From: Allofournierella sp.
GTDB taxonomy: Bacteria; Bacillota; Clostridia; Oscillospirales; Ruminococcaceae
Length of the DNA stretch: 64,000 nt
Direction of reading: 5' to 3'
NCBI GenBank assembly: GCA_020025635.1
Contig: JAHHRU010000005.1
Span: forward strand, 57,846-121,845
The notes under the pieces were generated by a model. It was not told where the DNA came from. It did no database searches and saw only the letters and a program-made list of their open reading frames with translations. Position 1 is the stretch's first letter; each line of letters begins with the position of its first letter. Made by a program: the position numbers and the translations under genes. Positions 1 through 7,616 of the stretch are shown here, piece by piece.

Positions 1-677
1 CCCACACCCTCACTGGCACCTTCGATCAGGCCAGGGATGTCGGCTGCCACAAAGCTCTGCTCCGGGCCGACGCTGACCACGCCCAGCACCGGGGACAGGG
101 TGGTGAAATGATAGTTTGCGATCTTGGGTTTTGCGGCGCTGATGACACTGATCAGGGTGGACTTGCCCACATTGGGGAAGCCGATGAGGCCCACGTCCGC
201 AATGAGCTTGAGCTCCAGGCGGATGTCAAACTCTTCGCCGGGCAGGCCCGGCTTTGCAAAGCGGGGGATCTGACGGGTGGGTGTGGCGAAATGCACGTTG
301 CCCCAGCCGCCGCGGCCGCCCTTGGCAACCACCACCGGCTCATCGCCGGAGATATCTGCCATGACCAGCCCCGACTCCGCTTCCTTTACCAGGGTGCCGC
401 GGGGCACACGAATCACCAGATCGGGGGCATTTTTGCCGGAGCATTTCTTGCCGCCGCCGTTTTCGCCGGGCTTTGCGATGTATTTGCGCTGATAGCGGAA
501 ATCCATCAGGGTGGAAAGGTTGTCATCGGCAACGAAAACCACGTTGCCGCCCTTGCCGCCGTCGCCGCCGTCCGGGCCGCCGGCCGCAACGAACTTCTCG
601 CGGTGGAAGCTCACGGCACCGTCACCGCCCTTGCCGGCCTTGATCTTGATTTTTGCCACATCTACAAACATAGACAT
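1..677 (-). CDS. obg: GTPase Obg, N-terminal part (cut by window edge)
   Basis: Encodes the first 225 residues of the ribosome-associated GTPase Obg (CgtA), which acts late in 50S subunit assembly and in stress signalling. The glycine-rich OBG fold occupies about residues 1-158, with typical repeats such as AGGPDGGDGGKGG, followed by the start of the G domain with the P-loop GFPNVGKST at about 166-174. The reading frame runs off the left edge, so the remaining G motifs are not visible. The start at 677 is preferred over a second ATG six bases further in because an AGGAG ribosome-binding site lies at the right distance. It is the last visible gene of the rplU-rpmA-obg operon, an arrangement common in bacteria. 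Confidence 0.97.
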   Translation of the reverse strand, partial: MSMFVDVAKIKIKAGKGGDGAVSFHREKFVAAGGPDGGDGGKGGNVVFVADDNLSTLMDFRYQRKYIAKPGENGGGKKCSGKNAPDLVIRVPRGTLVKEAESGLVMADISGDEPVVVAKGGRGGWGNVHFATPTRQIPRFAKPGLPGEEFDIRLELKLIADVGLIGFPNVGKSTLISVISAAKPKIANYHFTTLSPVLGVVSVGPEQSFVAADIPGLIEGASEGV

Positions 678-726
678 TGGTTTTTCTCCTTTGATGGGGT
701 GGGATCTTTTTCCAGCTCCCACACAG

Positions 727-752
727 AAAAAGCCAGGCCCACCGGCCTGGCT
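727..752 (-). terminator. Hairpin between rpmA and obg
   Basis: A perfect 9-bp stem (AGCCAGGCC with GGCCTGGCT, loop of 4) followed on the minus strand by a short run of T. It lies between rpmA and obg and probably causes partial termination, lowering obg expression relative to the ribosomal proteins. Confidence 0.6.
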
Positions 753-764
753 CTCAAAAAAATC

Positions 765-1016
765 TTACTGCTTAACGCTGACCTTTTTGCGGTCACGTCC
801 TACGCGCTCAAAGCTCACGCGGCCATCCACCAGGGCGAACAGGGTATCGTCGCTGCCGCGGCCCACGTTCTCACCGGGATGGATGTGGGTGCCACGCTGA
901 CGAACCAGGATATTGCCAGCCAGAACAAACTGACCGTCGGCGCGCTTAACGCCCAGACGCTTAGACTCGGAATCACGACCGTTCTTAGTAGAACCTACGC
1001 CTTTCTTATGTGCCAT
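765..1016 (-). CDS. rpmA: 50S ribosomal protein L27
   Basis: 83 residues with the conserved N-terminus HKKGVGSTKNGRDS, which reaches toward the peptidyl transferase centre, and the GNILVRQRGT core. The ATG at 1016 follows a GGAGGTG ribosome-binding site. An in-frame stop lies about six codons upstream, so no N-terminal extension can be added. In most Firmicutes L27 carries an extra leader of about nine residues removed by the protease Prp; here the leader is absent and no prp gene lies between rplU and rpmA, where it usually sits. The gene is separated from rplU by about 20 bp and is clearly co-transcribed with it. Confidence 0.98.
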   Translation of the reverse strand: MAHKKGVGSTKNGRDSESKRLGVKRADGQFVLAGNILVRQRGTHIHPGENVGRGSDDTLFALVDGRVSFERVGRDRKKVSVKQ

Positions 1017-1035
1017 TGTGTTACACCTCCATTAC

Positions 1036-1347
1036 TTAACCGTTGATAGCGGTGATTTCAACCTTCGTGTAGGGCTGACGATGGCCCATGTGACGAGCGC
1101 TGCCCTTCTTGGGACGATAGGTGATGATGTTCAGCTTCTTGCCCTTGCCGTTCTTAACGACAGTAGCCTCAACGCTAGCACCCTCCACGCTGGGAGCGCC
1201 AACCTTGGTCTCGCCTTCGCCGCCCACAGCCAGGACGGTGTCGAACTTAACGGTAGAGCCTTCGGCAGCTTCCAGCTTCTCGATGAAGAGCACGTCGCCC
1301 TTCTCAACACGATACTGCTTGCCACCAGTTGCGATGATTGCGTACAT
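1036..1347 (-). CDS. rplU: 50S ribosomal protein L21
   Basis: 103 residues, the usual length for L21, beginning MYAIIATGGKQYRVEKGD and ending in the basic RQPYTKVEITAI segment that contacts 23S rRNA. It is the first gene of the rplU-rpmA-obg operon. A leader of about 85 nt separates it from a clear promoter; L21 leaders in Firmicutes often hold an autoregulatory structure, but I could not assign a known motif here. Confidence 0.98.
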   Translation of the reverse strand: MYAIIATGGKQYRVEKGDVLFIEKLEAAEGSTVKFDTVLAVGGEGETKVGAPSVEGASVEATVVKNGKGKKLNIITYRPKKGSARHMGHRQPYTKVEITAING

Positions 1348-1438
1348 AGTGTATTGCCTCTCTTATATAAGTCTCGCTGGACTGATAGGCGGATGAATGT
1401 TTCACATCTCTTGAATGCCCAAACCATGCGGCCTTAAT

Positions 1439-1467
1439 ACTATAACACAAATATTTTTGATTTGCAA
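1439..1467 (-). promoter_or_regulatory. Sigma-A promoter of rplU-rpmA-obg
   Basis: On the minus strand, -35 TTGCAA and -10 TATAGT are separated by exactly 17 bp. Transcription would begin near 1432, leaving an untranslated leader of about 85 nt before rplU. Confidence 0.75.
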
Positions 1468-1556
1468 GGGTTTTTCCCGGTTTTCCGGCATTTTTGCCGG
1501 TTCGGCCCCTCTTTTTCCGGTTTGCACGGATTTGCTGTTCCCCCGGGCCCTTTTCA

Positions 1557-1565
1557 TGGTATACT
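1557..1565 (+). promoter_or_regulatory. Extended -10 promoter of the XRE-MFS pair
   Basis: TGGTATACT, an extended -10 element, lies 34 bp before the XRE start codon. No good -35 is seen at 16-18 bp, which is typical of promoters relying on the TGn extension. Confidence 0.5.
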
Positions 1566-1598
1566 TTTATCATCATTTTGCCCAGGGAGGCTGCTTTT

Positions 1599-2768
1599 AT
1601 GAATTACACCGCTTTTCTTATCCGCCGGCAGCGGCTGAAAAAAGGCTGGAGCCAGCAGGGCCTGTGTGAAGGCATCTGCGCGGTTTCCTACCTTTCCAAA
1701 ATCGAACAAGGCAAGGCCGAGCCTTCCGGCGAGATCGTCAGGCTGCTGTTTGAGCGGCTTGGGATCGACTGGCACGACGAAGCGGAAAGCCGGTGCGGCG
1801 AGCTTGTGCAGGATGCCTTTGAGTATCTGCTTTCCGGTGAAAACCGCCTTCTTGCCGCTCTGCTGAAAAGCCCGGAATGGGAAAAACTGCGACACAGCCC
1901 CTGGCTGCTGGACTGCCAGCTTTTGGAGCACTGCCTTTCGCCGGAGCAGCTGCCGCTTGACCCGGCTTTGGAGGTGTGCATGAATCAGCAGCAGCTGGCC
2001 CTTCAGCGGCGGCTTCAGGGGCACTGGGAAGAGGCCCTTCGGCTGTGGCCCACCGGCTGGATGTACCTGGAAGCCGGCGAAAACAGCTATTGGCAGGGCA
2101 ACAACGCCCAGGCCATCGAGCTTTTGCAGATGGCAAACGATCTGGCCTCTCAGGAGGGCCGCCCCCGCATCATGCTGGACGCCCGCAGCTTTATCGGCAA
2201 CTGCTACTGCACCCTGCATGACTTTTTCTCCATGGAGCGCCACTATAAGGCTGCCCGCCGGCTTGCCATTGCGCTGAACGAGCCGGATTTTGTTTCCAGC
2301 ATCGAATACAACGCCGCTTCCAACTGTTTTCAGCTGGGGCAGTATGAGAAGGCCCTTGCTTATTTTGAATCGCTGAAAGCTCCACAGCCAATGGCACTGC
2401 ACAAGCTGGCACTGTGCTATGAAAAGCTGGGCCGCACCAAAGAAGCCCTTGCCGCGCTGGACCGGGCTTTTGTCGCAAATGAACAGAAAGAAGCTCTGCC
2501 CCAGAACCTTCTCTTTAAAATGTGCGAGCTGATCCGTCTGCGCCTGGAGGACCCGGAGTATCTTGACTCGGAACACTACGGCAAGGCCCTTACCGAATGT
2601 TTTGCCCTTTGCAGAGAAAACCTGCCGATGAGCTTCTGTGTCTTCCATCTGCCCTGGATGCTGGAATGGTATGAGCATCACCGCCAGTATAAGCAGGCAT
2701 ACGCACTTTTGATGGATTTTCCTGAGTATCACAAATCAAGCGGCTTTAATTGTGATGAGTCGTTCTGA
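1599..2768 (+). CDS. XRE-family regulator with TPR-like C-terminus
   Basis: 389 residues. A helix-turn-helix DNA-binding domain of the Cro/C1 (XRE) type occupies about residues 5-58, including WSQQGLCEG and YLSKIEQGKAEPS. The rest is helical and rich in paired Ala/Leu/Tyr positions (YEKALAYFESL, YEKLGRTKEALAAL) typical of tetratricopeptide repeats. This layout matches peptide- or ligand-sensing regulators of the Rgg/PlcR kind in general form, though no ligand can be assigned. The ATG at 1599 has a GGGAGG ribosome-binding site; a longer upstream frame lacks one. It lies 69 bp before an MFS transporter on the same strand, which it may control. Confidence 0.8.
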   Translation: MNYTAFLIRRQRLKKGWSQQGLCEGICAVSYLSKIEQGKAEPSGEIVRLLFERLGIDWHDEAESRCGELVQDAFEYLLSGENRLLAALLKSPEWEKLRHSPWLLDCQLLEHCLSPEQLPLDPALEVCMNQQQLALQRRLQGHWEEALRLWPTGWMYLEAGENSYWQGNNAQAIELLQMANDLASQEGRPRIMLDARSFIGNCYCTLHDFFSMERHYKAARRLAIALNEPDFVSSIEYNAASNCFQLGQYEKALAYFESLKAPQPMALHKLALCYEKLGRTKEALAALDRAFVANEQKEALPQNLLFKMCELIRLRLEDPEYLDSEHYGKALTECFALCRENLPMSFCVFHLPWMLEWYEHHRQYKQAYALLMDFPEYHKSSGFNCDESF

Positions 2769-2837
2769 TTTTCCCAAATATACCGGCTTGTTTTCATTTG
2801 AATTTCAATGATACAATGAAAGCAGGAGGTGGTATGT

Positions 2838-4094
2838 ATGAAAAATAAAAAGCCCACTCTTTGGACGATGAATTTCACATTGCTGATCGTTGCCACCACG
2901 TTTGGCGCCGTTGGCGGTGTGGCGGGCGGATTTGCCCTTTCCTTTCTTGTTTTTGATGAAACCGGCAGCACCCTTGCCTCAGCGCTTGTTCTTGCCTCAT
3001 CCCTCATTCCCGGCTTCTTCATCCCACTCTTCGCCGCGCCCTGGCTGGACCGTCTGCCCCGAAAGCCCTTTCTTGTGTTCGGTGATCTTGTCAACGGCAT
3101 CCTGTATGCGCTGGCCGGCTTTTATCTGCTGACCCGCCCCTTTACCTATCTGGGGTATCTGGGCTTTTCCCTGCTGCTGGCCTGCCTTGGCAGCTTTGAT
3201 TCGCTTGCTTATCAAAGCATTTATCCGAACCTTATCCCCAAAGGGATGGAATCCAAAGGCTACGCCATTTCCTCCATGCTTTACCCGGTCATCACGGTGG
3301 TGATGATGCCGCTGGCCGCCATTCTGATGGATACCATCGGCGTTGCCTGGATCCTGATCGGCCAGGGGGCACTCTCTGTCCTTGGCGCTTTGATTGAAAG
3401 CCGAATAAAGCTTGAGGAAAAAAACCGGCTCGACGGCGAGCCGTATTCCTTCCGCCGCTGGAAGGAGGACCTTCTGGATGGTTTTTCCTATCTGAAAAGG
3501 GAAAAGGGGCTTCAGGCCATTTTCGCCTACACTTCCTTTTCCAATGGCATCGCCACCGGCTACGACCCCCTGAAGATCGCCTTTTTCCGCACTGCGCCCG
3601 GGTTTACCAGCGCCATGTATGCCCTGTTTTCGGTTGCGGAATTTTTAGGGCGCAGTATCGGAAGCGTGCTCCAGTACAAAGTTGAGATCCCGCCCCGCAG
3701 GAAATTCGGCATCTGCTTTTTTGTGTATCAGTTCTACTCTCTCATGGATGCTCTGCTTTTGTGGCTTCCCTACCCGCTGATGCTGGCAAACCGGGGGATG
3801 TGCGGTTTTTTGGGGGTGAACAGCGCCACCATGCGCATGGCCGCCATGCAAAGTTATATTCCGGATGAATACCGTGCCCGTGTGAACGCCTTTGACGGCA
3901 TCTGCTACACCGCAGCCTCCAGTGTGCTGACCCTGGTCGTGGGCACTTTGGGTGAGCTGCTGGATTACCGCATCTGCATGACCCTTTGCGGCTGTGCTAC
4001 CATTCTGATGGGCTGGCTCACCATTTGGAGCCGCCGCAAATATGTGCGCCAAATCTACGAAACCGCCCCTTCCGAAGCCGAAACAGCCGATTGA
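2838..4094 (+). CDS. Major facilitator superfamily transporter
   Basis: 418 residues with about twelve hydrophobic segments and an MFS loop signature (LDRLPRKPF, about residue 74). The arrangement resembles drug or metabolite exporters, but the substrate is unknown. The ATG at 2838 is chosen because AGGAGGT ends 8 bases before it; a GTG nine bases upstream overlaps that site. It follows the XRE-TPR regulator and probably shares its mRNA; a terminator begins at the stop codon. Confidence 0.85.
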   Translation: MKNKKPTLWTMNFTLLIVATTFGAVGGVAGGFALSFLVFDETGSTLASALVLASSLIPGFFIPLFAAPWLDRLPRKPFLVFGDLVNGILYALAGFYLLTRPFTYLGYLGFSLLLACLGSFDSLAYQSIYPNLIPKGMESKGYAISSMLYPVITVVMMPLAAILMDTIGVAWILIGQGALSVLGALIESRIKLEEKNRLDGEPYSFRRWKEDLLDGFSYLKREKGLQAIFAYTSFSNGIATGYDPLKIAFFRTAPGFTSAMYALFSVAEFLGRSIGSVLQYKVEIPPRRKFGICFFVYQFYSLMDALLLWLPYPLMLANRGMCGFLGVNSATMRMAAMQSYIPDEYRARVNAFDGICYTAASSVLTLVVGTLGELLDYRICMTLCGCATILMGWLTIWSRRKYVRQIYETAPSEAETAD

Positions 4095-4140
4095 CAAAGA
4101 AAAGCGCACTGCACATTTTGTGCAGTGCGCTTTTCTTTGT
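4094..4140. terminator. Bidirectional terminator
   Basis: A near-perfect 20-bp stem (AAAGAAAAGCGCACTGCAC with its complement) with A-rich and T-rich flanks, placed between the converging MFS and TSCPD genes. It can terminate both. Confidence 0.9.
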
Positions 4141-4406
4141 CATTGCTCCTGCGGCTGGGCCAGCGCCTCACGCAGGGTCTGGGCAACCTGATCCGGGCAG
4201 GAAGTGCACCGGTTTCCGCAGGTAAGCCCTTCCATACGATCGATCGCCTCTTTGGCATCCATCCCCTTGAGCAGGCTCATGATGCCTTTCAGGTTGCCGT
4301 CACAGCCGCCCATGATCTCGATATTCTGGATGGTTCCGTCCTCGTTCAGGCAGACGGTGGAATTGCGCGAACAGGTGCCGCGATGTTTTCTGGTGTAAGT
4401 GATCAT
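4140..4406 (-). CDS. TSCPD domain protein (TIGR03905 type)
   Basis: 88 residues with five cysteines, including the family-naming TSCPDQ motif near residue 68 and a CGNRC pair just before it. The family is small, redox-active-looking and of unproved function; a related domain ends some ribonucleotide reductases. The ATG at 4406 has a GGGAGAG ribosome-binding site. It stands alone between two terminators. Confidence 0.85.
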   Translation of the reverse strand: MITYTRKHRGTCSRNSTVCLNEDGTIQNIEIMGGCDGNLKGIMSLLKGMDAKEAIDRMEGLTCGNRCTSCPDQVAQTLREALAQPQEQ

Positions 4407-4450
4407 AATTCGTACTCTCCCACTATTTTTCTTTCTTTTGATCTATTCAT

Positions 4451-4491
4451 GAAAAAAGGAGCTGCCGCAAAAAACGGCAGCTCCTTTTTTT
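4451..4491. terminator. Terminator after the PHP gene
   Basis: A GGAGCTGCCG stem with its complement, flanked by A and T runs of six or more, so it can work in both orientations. It lies just beyond the stop of the PHP gene. Confidence 0.9.
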
Positions 4492-4500
4492 CAGGCAATA

Positions 4501-5343
4501 TCAGACCTTGCGGCTTCTTGCCAGCTCTGCAATGCGCCGGATCTGATCATCCGGTGTCTGGCACATGCCCAAAGGTCTTGGCACATTGGAGTTTAAACCG
4601 TGGAAATCCGTTCCACCTGTTATTATAAGGTCGTTGTCAAGTGCCAGCCGGCGCAGCTCGGCCTTATCCTCTTCGGTGTTGCGCGGGTGATCCACCTCGA
4701 TGCCATCAATTCGGCCCTGTGCCACCAGTTCCCGCACCGCCTGCATGCTTTTGTAAACGCTGGGATGCGCAAAAACCGCCACACCCCTCGCTTTTTTAAT
4801 AAGTTCCAGCACTTCATCAATGGACTGATATTCCGGGTTGTGCAGCACCCGGCCGGAGCTTCGGCTGAAAAGCGACTTGTAGGTTTCGTTGTAAATACCA
4901 TCGGCCAGGCCGTACTCACACAGCACCCGCATAATGGTGGATTTGTACAGCACCCCGCCGGCGGCCAGCTTGATCGCATCTTCCGCCTTGAAATAAGGGA
5001 AGATCTCCTCCAATTCCTTGGCTGACTGCCGGCAAACCTCGTTGCGGCGGTCTGCCATAAGCTGGCAGTGGGCAGCAAGCTCCGGGCAGTTCAGATCGGG
5101 CCAGTAACACAGCATATGGATGCGGCAGTCGTTTTTAAAGTCATACGCAGTCAGTTCCGTGCAGGGAATCAGGCTTACCCCATGCTGAAACGGATACTCA
5201 TAGGCATAACGGACCGAGTGCATCGTGTCGTGGTCCGCAATGGAAAGATAGCTCATGCCCATTCGGGATGCCATGATCGGCAGCATCTCTGCACGAATGG
5301 AACCATCTGAAAAAGTGCTGTGTGTATGAAGATCACCCGGCAT
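4501..5343 (-). CDS. PHP-domain phosphoesterase
   Basis: 280 residues. The metal-binding PHP signatures are complete: HTHS at residues 6-9, ADHD at 36-39, the internal AHPS and the C-terminal GTDFHG. The domain hydrolyses phosphoester bonds; relatives of this size (YciV/RNase AM, TrpH) act on 3',5'-nucleoside bisphosphates and short RNA ends, but which substrate applies here cannot be read from the sequence. The start is set at MPGDLHTH, directly ahead of the first metal motif; a 30-codon upstream extension lacks conservation and a ribosome-binding site. It is monocistronic, with a promoter about 160 bp upstream. Confidence 0.85.
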   Translation of the reverse strand: MPGDLHTHSTFSDGSIRAEMLPIMASRMGMSYLSIADHDTMHSVRYAYEYPFQHGVSLIPCTELTAYDFKNDCRIHMLCYWPDLNCPELAAHCQLMADRRNEVCRQSAKELEEIFPYFKAEDAIKLAAGGVLYKSTIMRVLCEYGLADGIYNETYKSLFSRSSGRVLHNPEYQSIDEVLELIKKARGVAVFAHPSVYKSMQAVRELVAQGRIDGIEVDHPRNTEEDKAELRRLALDNDLIITGGTDFHGLNSNVPRPLGMCQTPDDQIRRIAELARSRKV

Positions 5344-5503
5344 AGAATACGCCCCTTTTCTATGTTTTATTTTGGAAAAGCCCACATTCATCATCTTGTA
5401 CACCTGCGCTTTACAGGTAAAAATACAGCCCATTTTGTTATTTATTTATCACAATATATATTCAAAATGTGCAATATTTTTAAACTTATCAGTGTACACC
5501 CCT

Positions 5504-5532
5504 ACTATACCACCAATTCCTTTTTCCCGCAA
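5504..5532 (-). promoter_or_regulatory. Promoter of the PHP gene
   Basis: TTGCGG and TATAGT with 17 bp between them on the minus strand. The intervening 5344-5497 would be a leader; it and the AT-rich 5533-5685 contain no gene I can support. Confidence 0.55.
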
Positions 5533-5685
5533 TTCATTTTCTGTTTTTTATCTGCTTGATTTGCACAAAACACAGCTCTACCTATTTATAAAGGGGGCTT
5601 CCGCTTTTGGGGCAGATGTTTCCCGTTTTCTTTTTGTTTTTTCGCCGAATGCCGAATAATTAAAAAAATGTTCAAATTCAAAATA

Positions 5686-5714
5686 TTGACAATTTATTTG
5701 TTTCAAGCTATACT
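5686..5714 (+). promoter_or_regulatory. Strong promoter of the ABC-exporter operon
   Basis: TTGACA and TATACT with 17 bp between them, almost consensus. Immediately downstream comes GGTTAG, half of the palindromes found further into the leader. The mRNA leader is about 155 nt long. Confidence 0.85.
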
Positions 5715-5750
5715 GGTTAGAACCGCTTTTTGTCAGCGGCATTTCTTTCT

Positions 5751-5851
5751 CCCGAAAGTTAGCAGGTCCTAACTTTCGGGGCAGGCGCTTTTTTCGCTGC
5801 CGTGCTTGTGCCGGCGGCATTTTCAAGGCTTTGCGGTTAGCAAGGCCTAAC
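5751..5851 (+). promoter_or_regulatory. Two GTTAG-N6-CTAAC palindromes in the leader
   Basis: The first palindrome is a perfect 12-bp inverted repeat (5751-5762 with 5769-5780, loop CAGGTC); the second (5836-5840 with 5847-5851) keeps the inner GTTAG/CTAAC arms with a related loop, CAAGGC. A GGTTAG half-site also touches the -10 region at 5715-5720. They could be operators for a dimeric repressor or stem-loops of a regulatory RNA; a T-rich tract at 5789-5794 after the first stem would fit attenuation. Function is inference. Confidence 0.6.
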
Positions 5852-5876
5852 TTTTTGGAGAAAAGGAGCACTTTCC

Positions 5877-7616
5877 ATGATGATCAACAAACGGCTCATC
5901 GGGCTGGTCCCGGAGAGCAAATCACACATTCAGAAAACAGTTCTGTTTCAGTGGCTTTCGCTTGCCGCAAACATTGCGCTGATTCTGACCCTGACCCACC
6001 TGCTTTCCTCGGTATATGCAGGCACCGCTGAAATGAAGGATCTGTACGCTGCCATTGCCGTGGCCGCCGCAGCTCTTTTGGTTCGTTTTTTCTGCACAAA
6101 GCTTGCAGCCGCTGAAAGCTTTGCCGCTTCCAGCGCCGTTAAGGGCCGGCTGCGCCGCATGATCTACGAAAAGCTGCTGCGGCTGGGAAACAGCTACCAG
6201 CAGGGGCTTGCCACCTCTGAGGTGGTCCAGGTCGCCGTAGAGGGCGTGGATCAGCTGGAAACCTATTTCGGCGCCTACCTGCCTCAGTTCTTTTACAGTA
6301 TGCTGGCTCCGCTCACTCTGTTCGCAGTGCTGAGCTTTGTGAACCTGCCGGCAGCGGCGGTGCTGCTGGTATGCGTCCCCCTCATCCCCATCACCATTGC
6401 AGCGGTGCAGACCTTTGCCAAAAAGCTGCTTTCCAAATACTGGGGTCAGTACACCGCCCTGGGCGACACCTTCCTGGAAAACCTGCAGGGTCTGACCACC
6501 CTTAAAATTTACCAGACCGACGGCCTGCGTCATGAACAGATGAACCATGAATCCGAGCAGTTCCGCAAGATCACCATGAAGGTGCTCACCATGCAGCTGA
6601 ATTCCATCACGGTTATGGACGTGATCGCTTACGGCGGCGCCGCCCTGGGCCTCATTGTAGCGGCCCTTCAGTTCCGCAGGGATGCCGTAACTTTGGGCGG
6701 AGCGCTGGCCATCATCCTGCTGGCCTCTGAGTTCTTTATCCCCATGCGCATGCTGGGCAGCTACTTCCACATTGCCATGAACGGCATGGCGGCCAGCGAC
6801 AAGATCTTCCGTCTGCTGGATCTTGCCGAGCCGGACCAGACCGACAAGACCGAATTTCCCGCCGGCGGCAGCATTTCCTGCCAGGGCCTGCGTTTTTCCT
6901 ATGATGGCCAGCGGGAGGTGCTGCACGGGCTGGACCTTGCATTCCCGGCGGGCAGCTTCACTGCCATCGTGGGCGAGTCCGGCTGCGGCAAATCCACCGT
7001 TGCTTCCATTTTGATGGGCCGCAGCCGGGGCTATTCCGGCGAAGTTTCGGTGGGCGATATGCCCCTTGCCTCCATTTCGGACAGCAGCCTGATGCGCAGC
7101 ATCACCTATATCGGCTTTGACAGCGCACTTTTTAAAGGCACCATTGCCGAAAATCTGCGCATGGCCGCCCCAAATGCCAGCGATGAACAGCTTTGGGCCG
7201 TTTTGGATAAGGTAAATCTGGCCGACTTCCTGCGCAGTGAAAACGGCCTTGACACCCTTCTTTTGGAGCGCGGCTCAAACCTCTCCGGCGGCCAGCGCCA
7301 GCGCCTGGCCCTTGCCCGTGCCATTTTGCATGATACCCCGGTTTATCTTTTTGATGAGGCCACTTCCAATGTGGATGTGGAAAGCGAAAATGAAATCATG
7401 GCCCAGATCCACGAACTGGCCAAGGGCCGCACGGTGATCCTGATCACCCACCGCCTGGCAAACGCCGTAAAGGCCGACAATATCTACGCAATGGAGGCCG
7501 GCCGGGTTGCCGAAAGCGGCACCCACCAGGAGCTGTTGAAGGCCGGCAGCCTTTATCAGCGGCTCTGGACTGCCCAGAGCGGTCTTGAAAAATATCAAAA
7601 GGAGGTGCTCGCATGA
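5877..7616 (+). CDS. ABC exporter half-subunit 1 (CydD-like)
   Basis: 579 residues: a membrane domain with about six helices (25-300) fused to an ATPase domain. Walker A GESGCGKST is at 366-374, the signature LSGGQ at 469-473, Walker B VYLFDE at 489-494 with its catalytic Glu, and the switch His in ILITHR. At the Q-loop position, where VPQD is usual, this protein has IGFD, so the Gln is missing. The overall pattern resembles heterodimeric exporters of the CydDC kind, which export cysteine or glutathione, but no cydAB lies nearby and the substrate is open. The start has an AGGAG site. The stop overlaps the next gene by ATGA, indicating coupled translation. Confidence 0.88.
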   Translation: MMINKRLIGLVPESKSHIQKTVLFQWLSLAANIALILTLTHLLSSVYAGTAEMKDLYAAIAVAAAALLVRFFCTKLAAAESFAASSAVKGRLRRMIYEKLLRLGNSYQQGLATSEVVQVAVEGVDQLETYFGAYLPQFFYSMLAPLTLFAVLSFVNLPAAAVLLVCVPLIPITIAAVQTFAKKLLSKYWGQYTALGDTFLENLQGLTTLKIYQTDGLRHEQMNHESEQFRKITMKVLTMQLNSITVMDVIAYGGAALGLIVAALQFRRDAVTLGGALAIILLASEFFIPMRMLGSYFHIAMNGMAASDKIFRLLDLAEPDQTDKTEFPAGGSISCQGLRFSYDGQREVLHGLDLAFPAGSFTAIVGESGCGKSTVASILMGRSRGYSGEVSVGDMPLASISDSSLMRSITYIGFDSALFKGTIAENLRMAAPNASDEQLWAVLDKVNLADFLRSENGLDTLLLERGSNLSGGQRQRLALARAILHDTPVYLFDEATSNVDVESENEIMAQIHELAKGRTVILITHRLANAVKADNIYAMEAGRVAESGTHQELLKAGSLYQRLWTAQSGLEKYQKEVLA

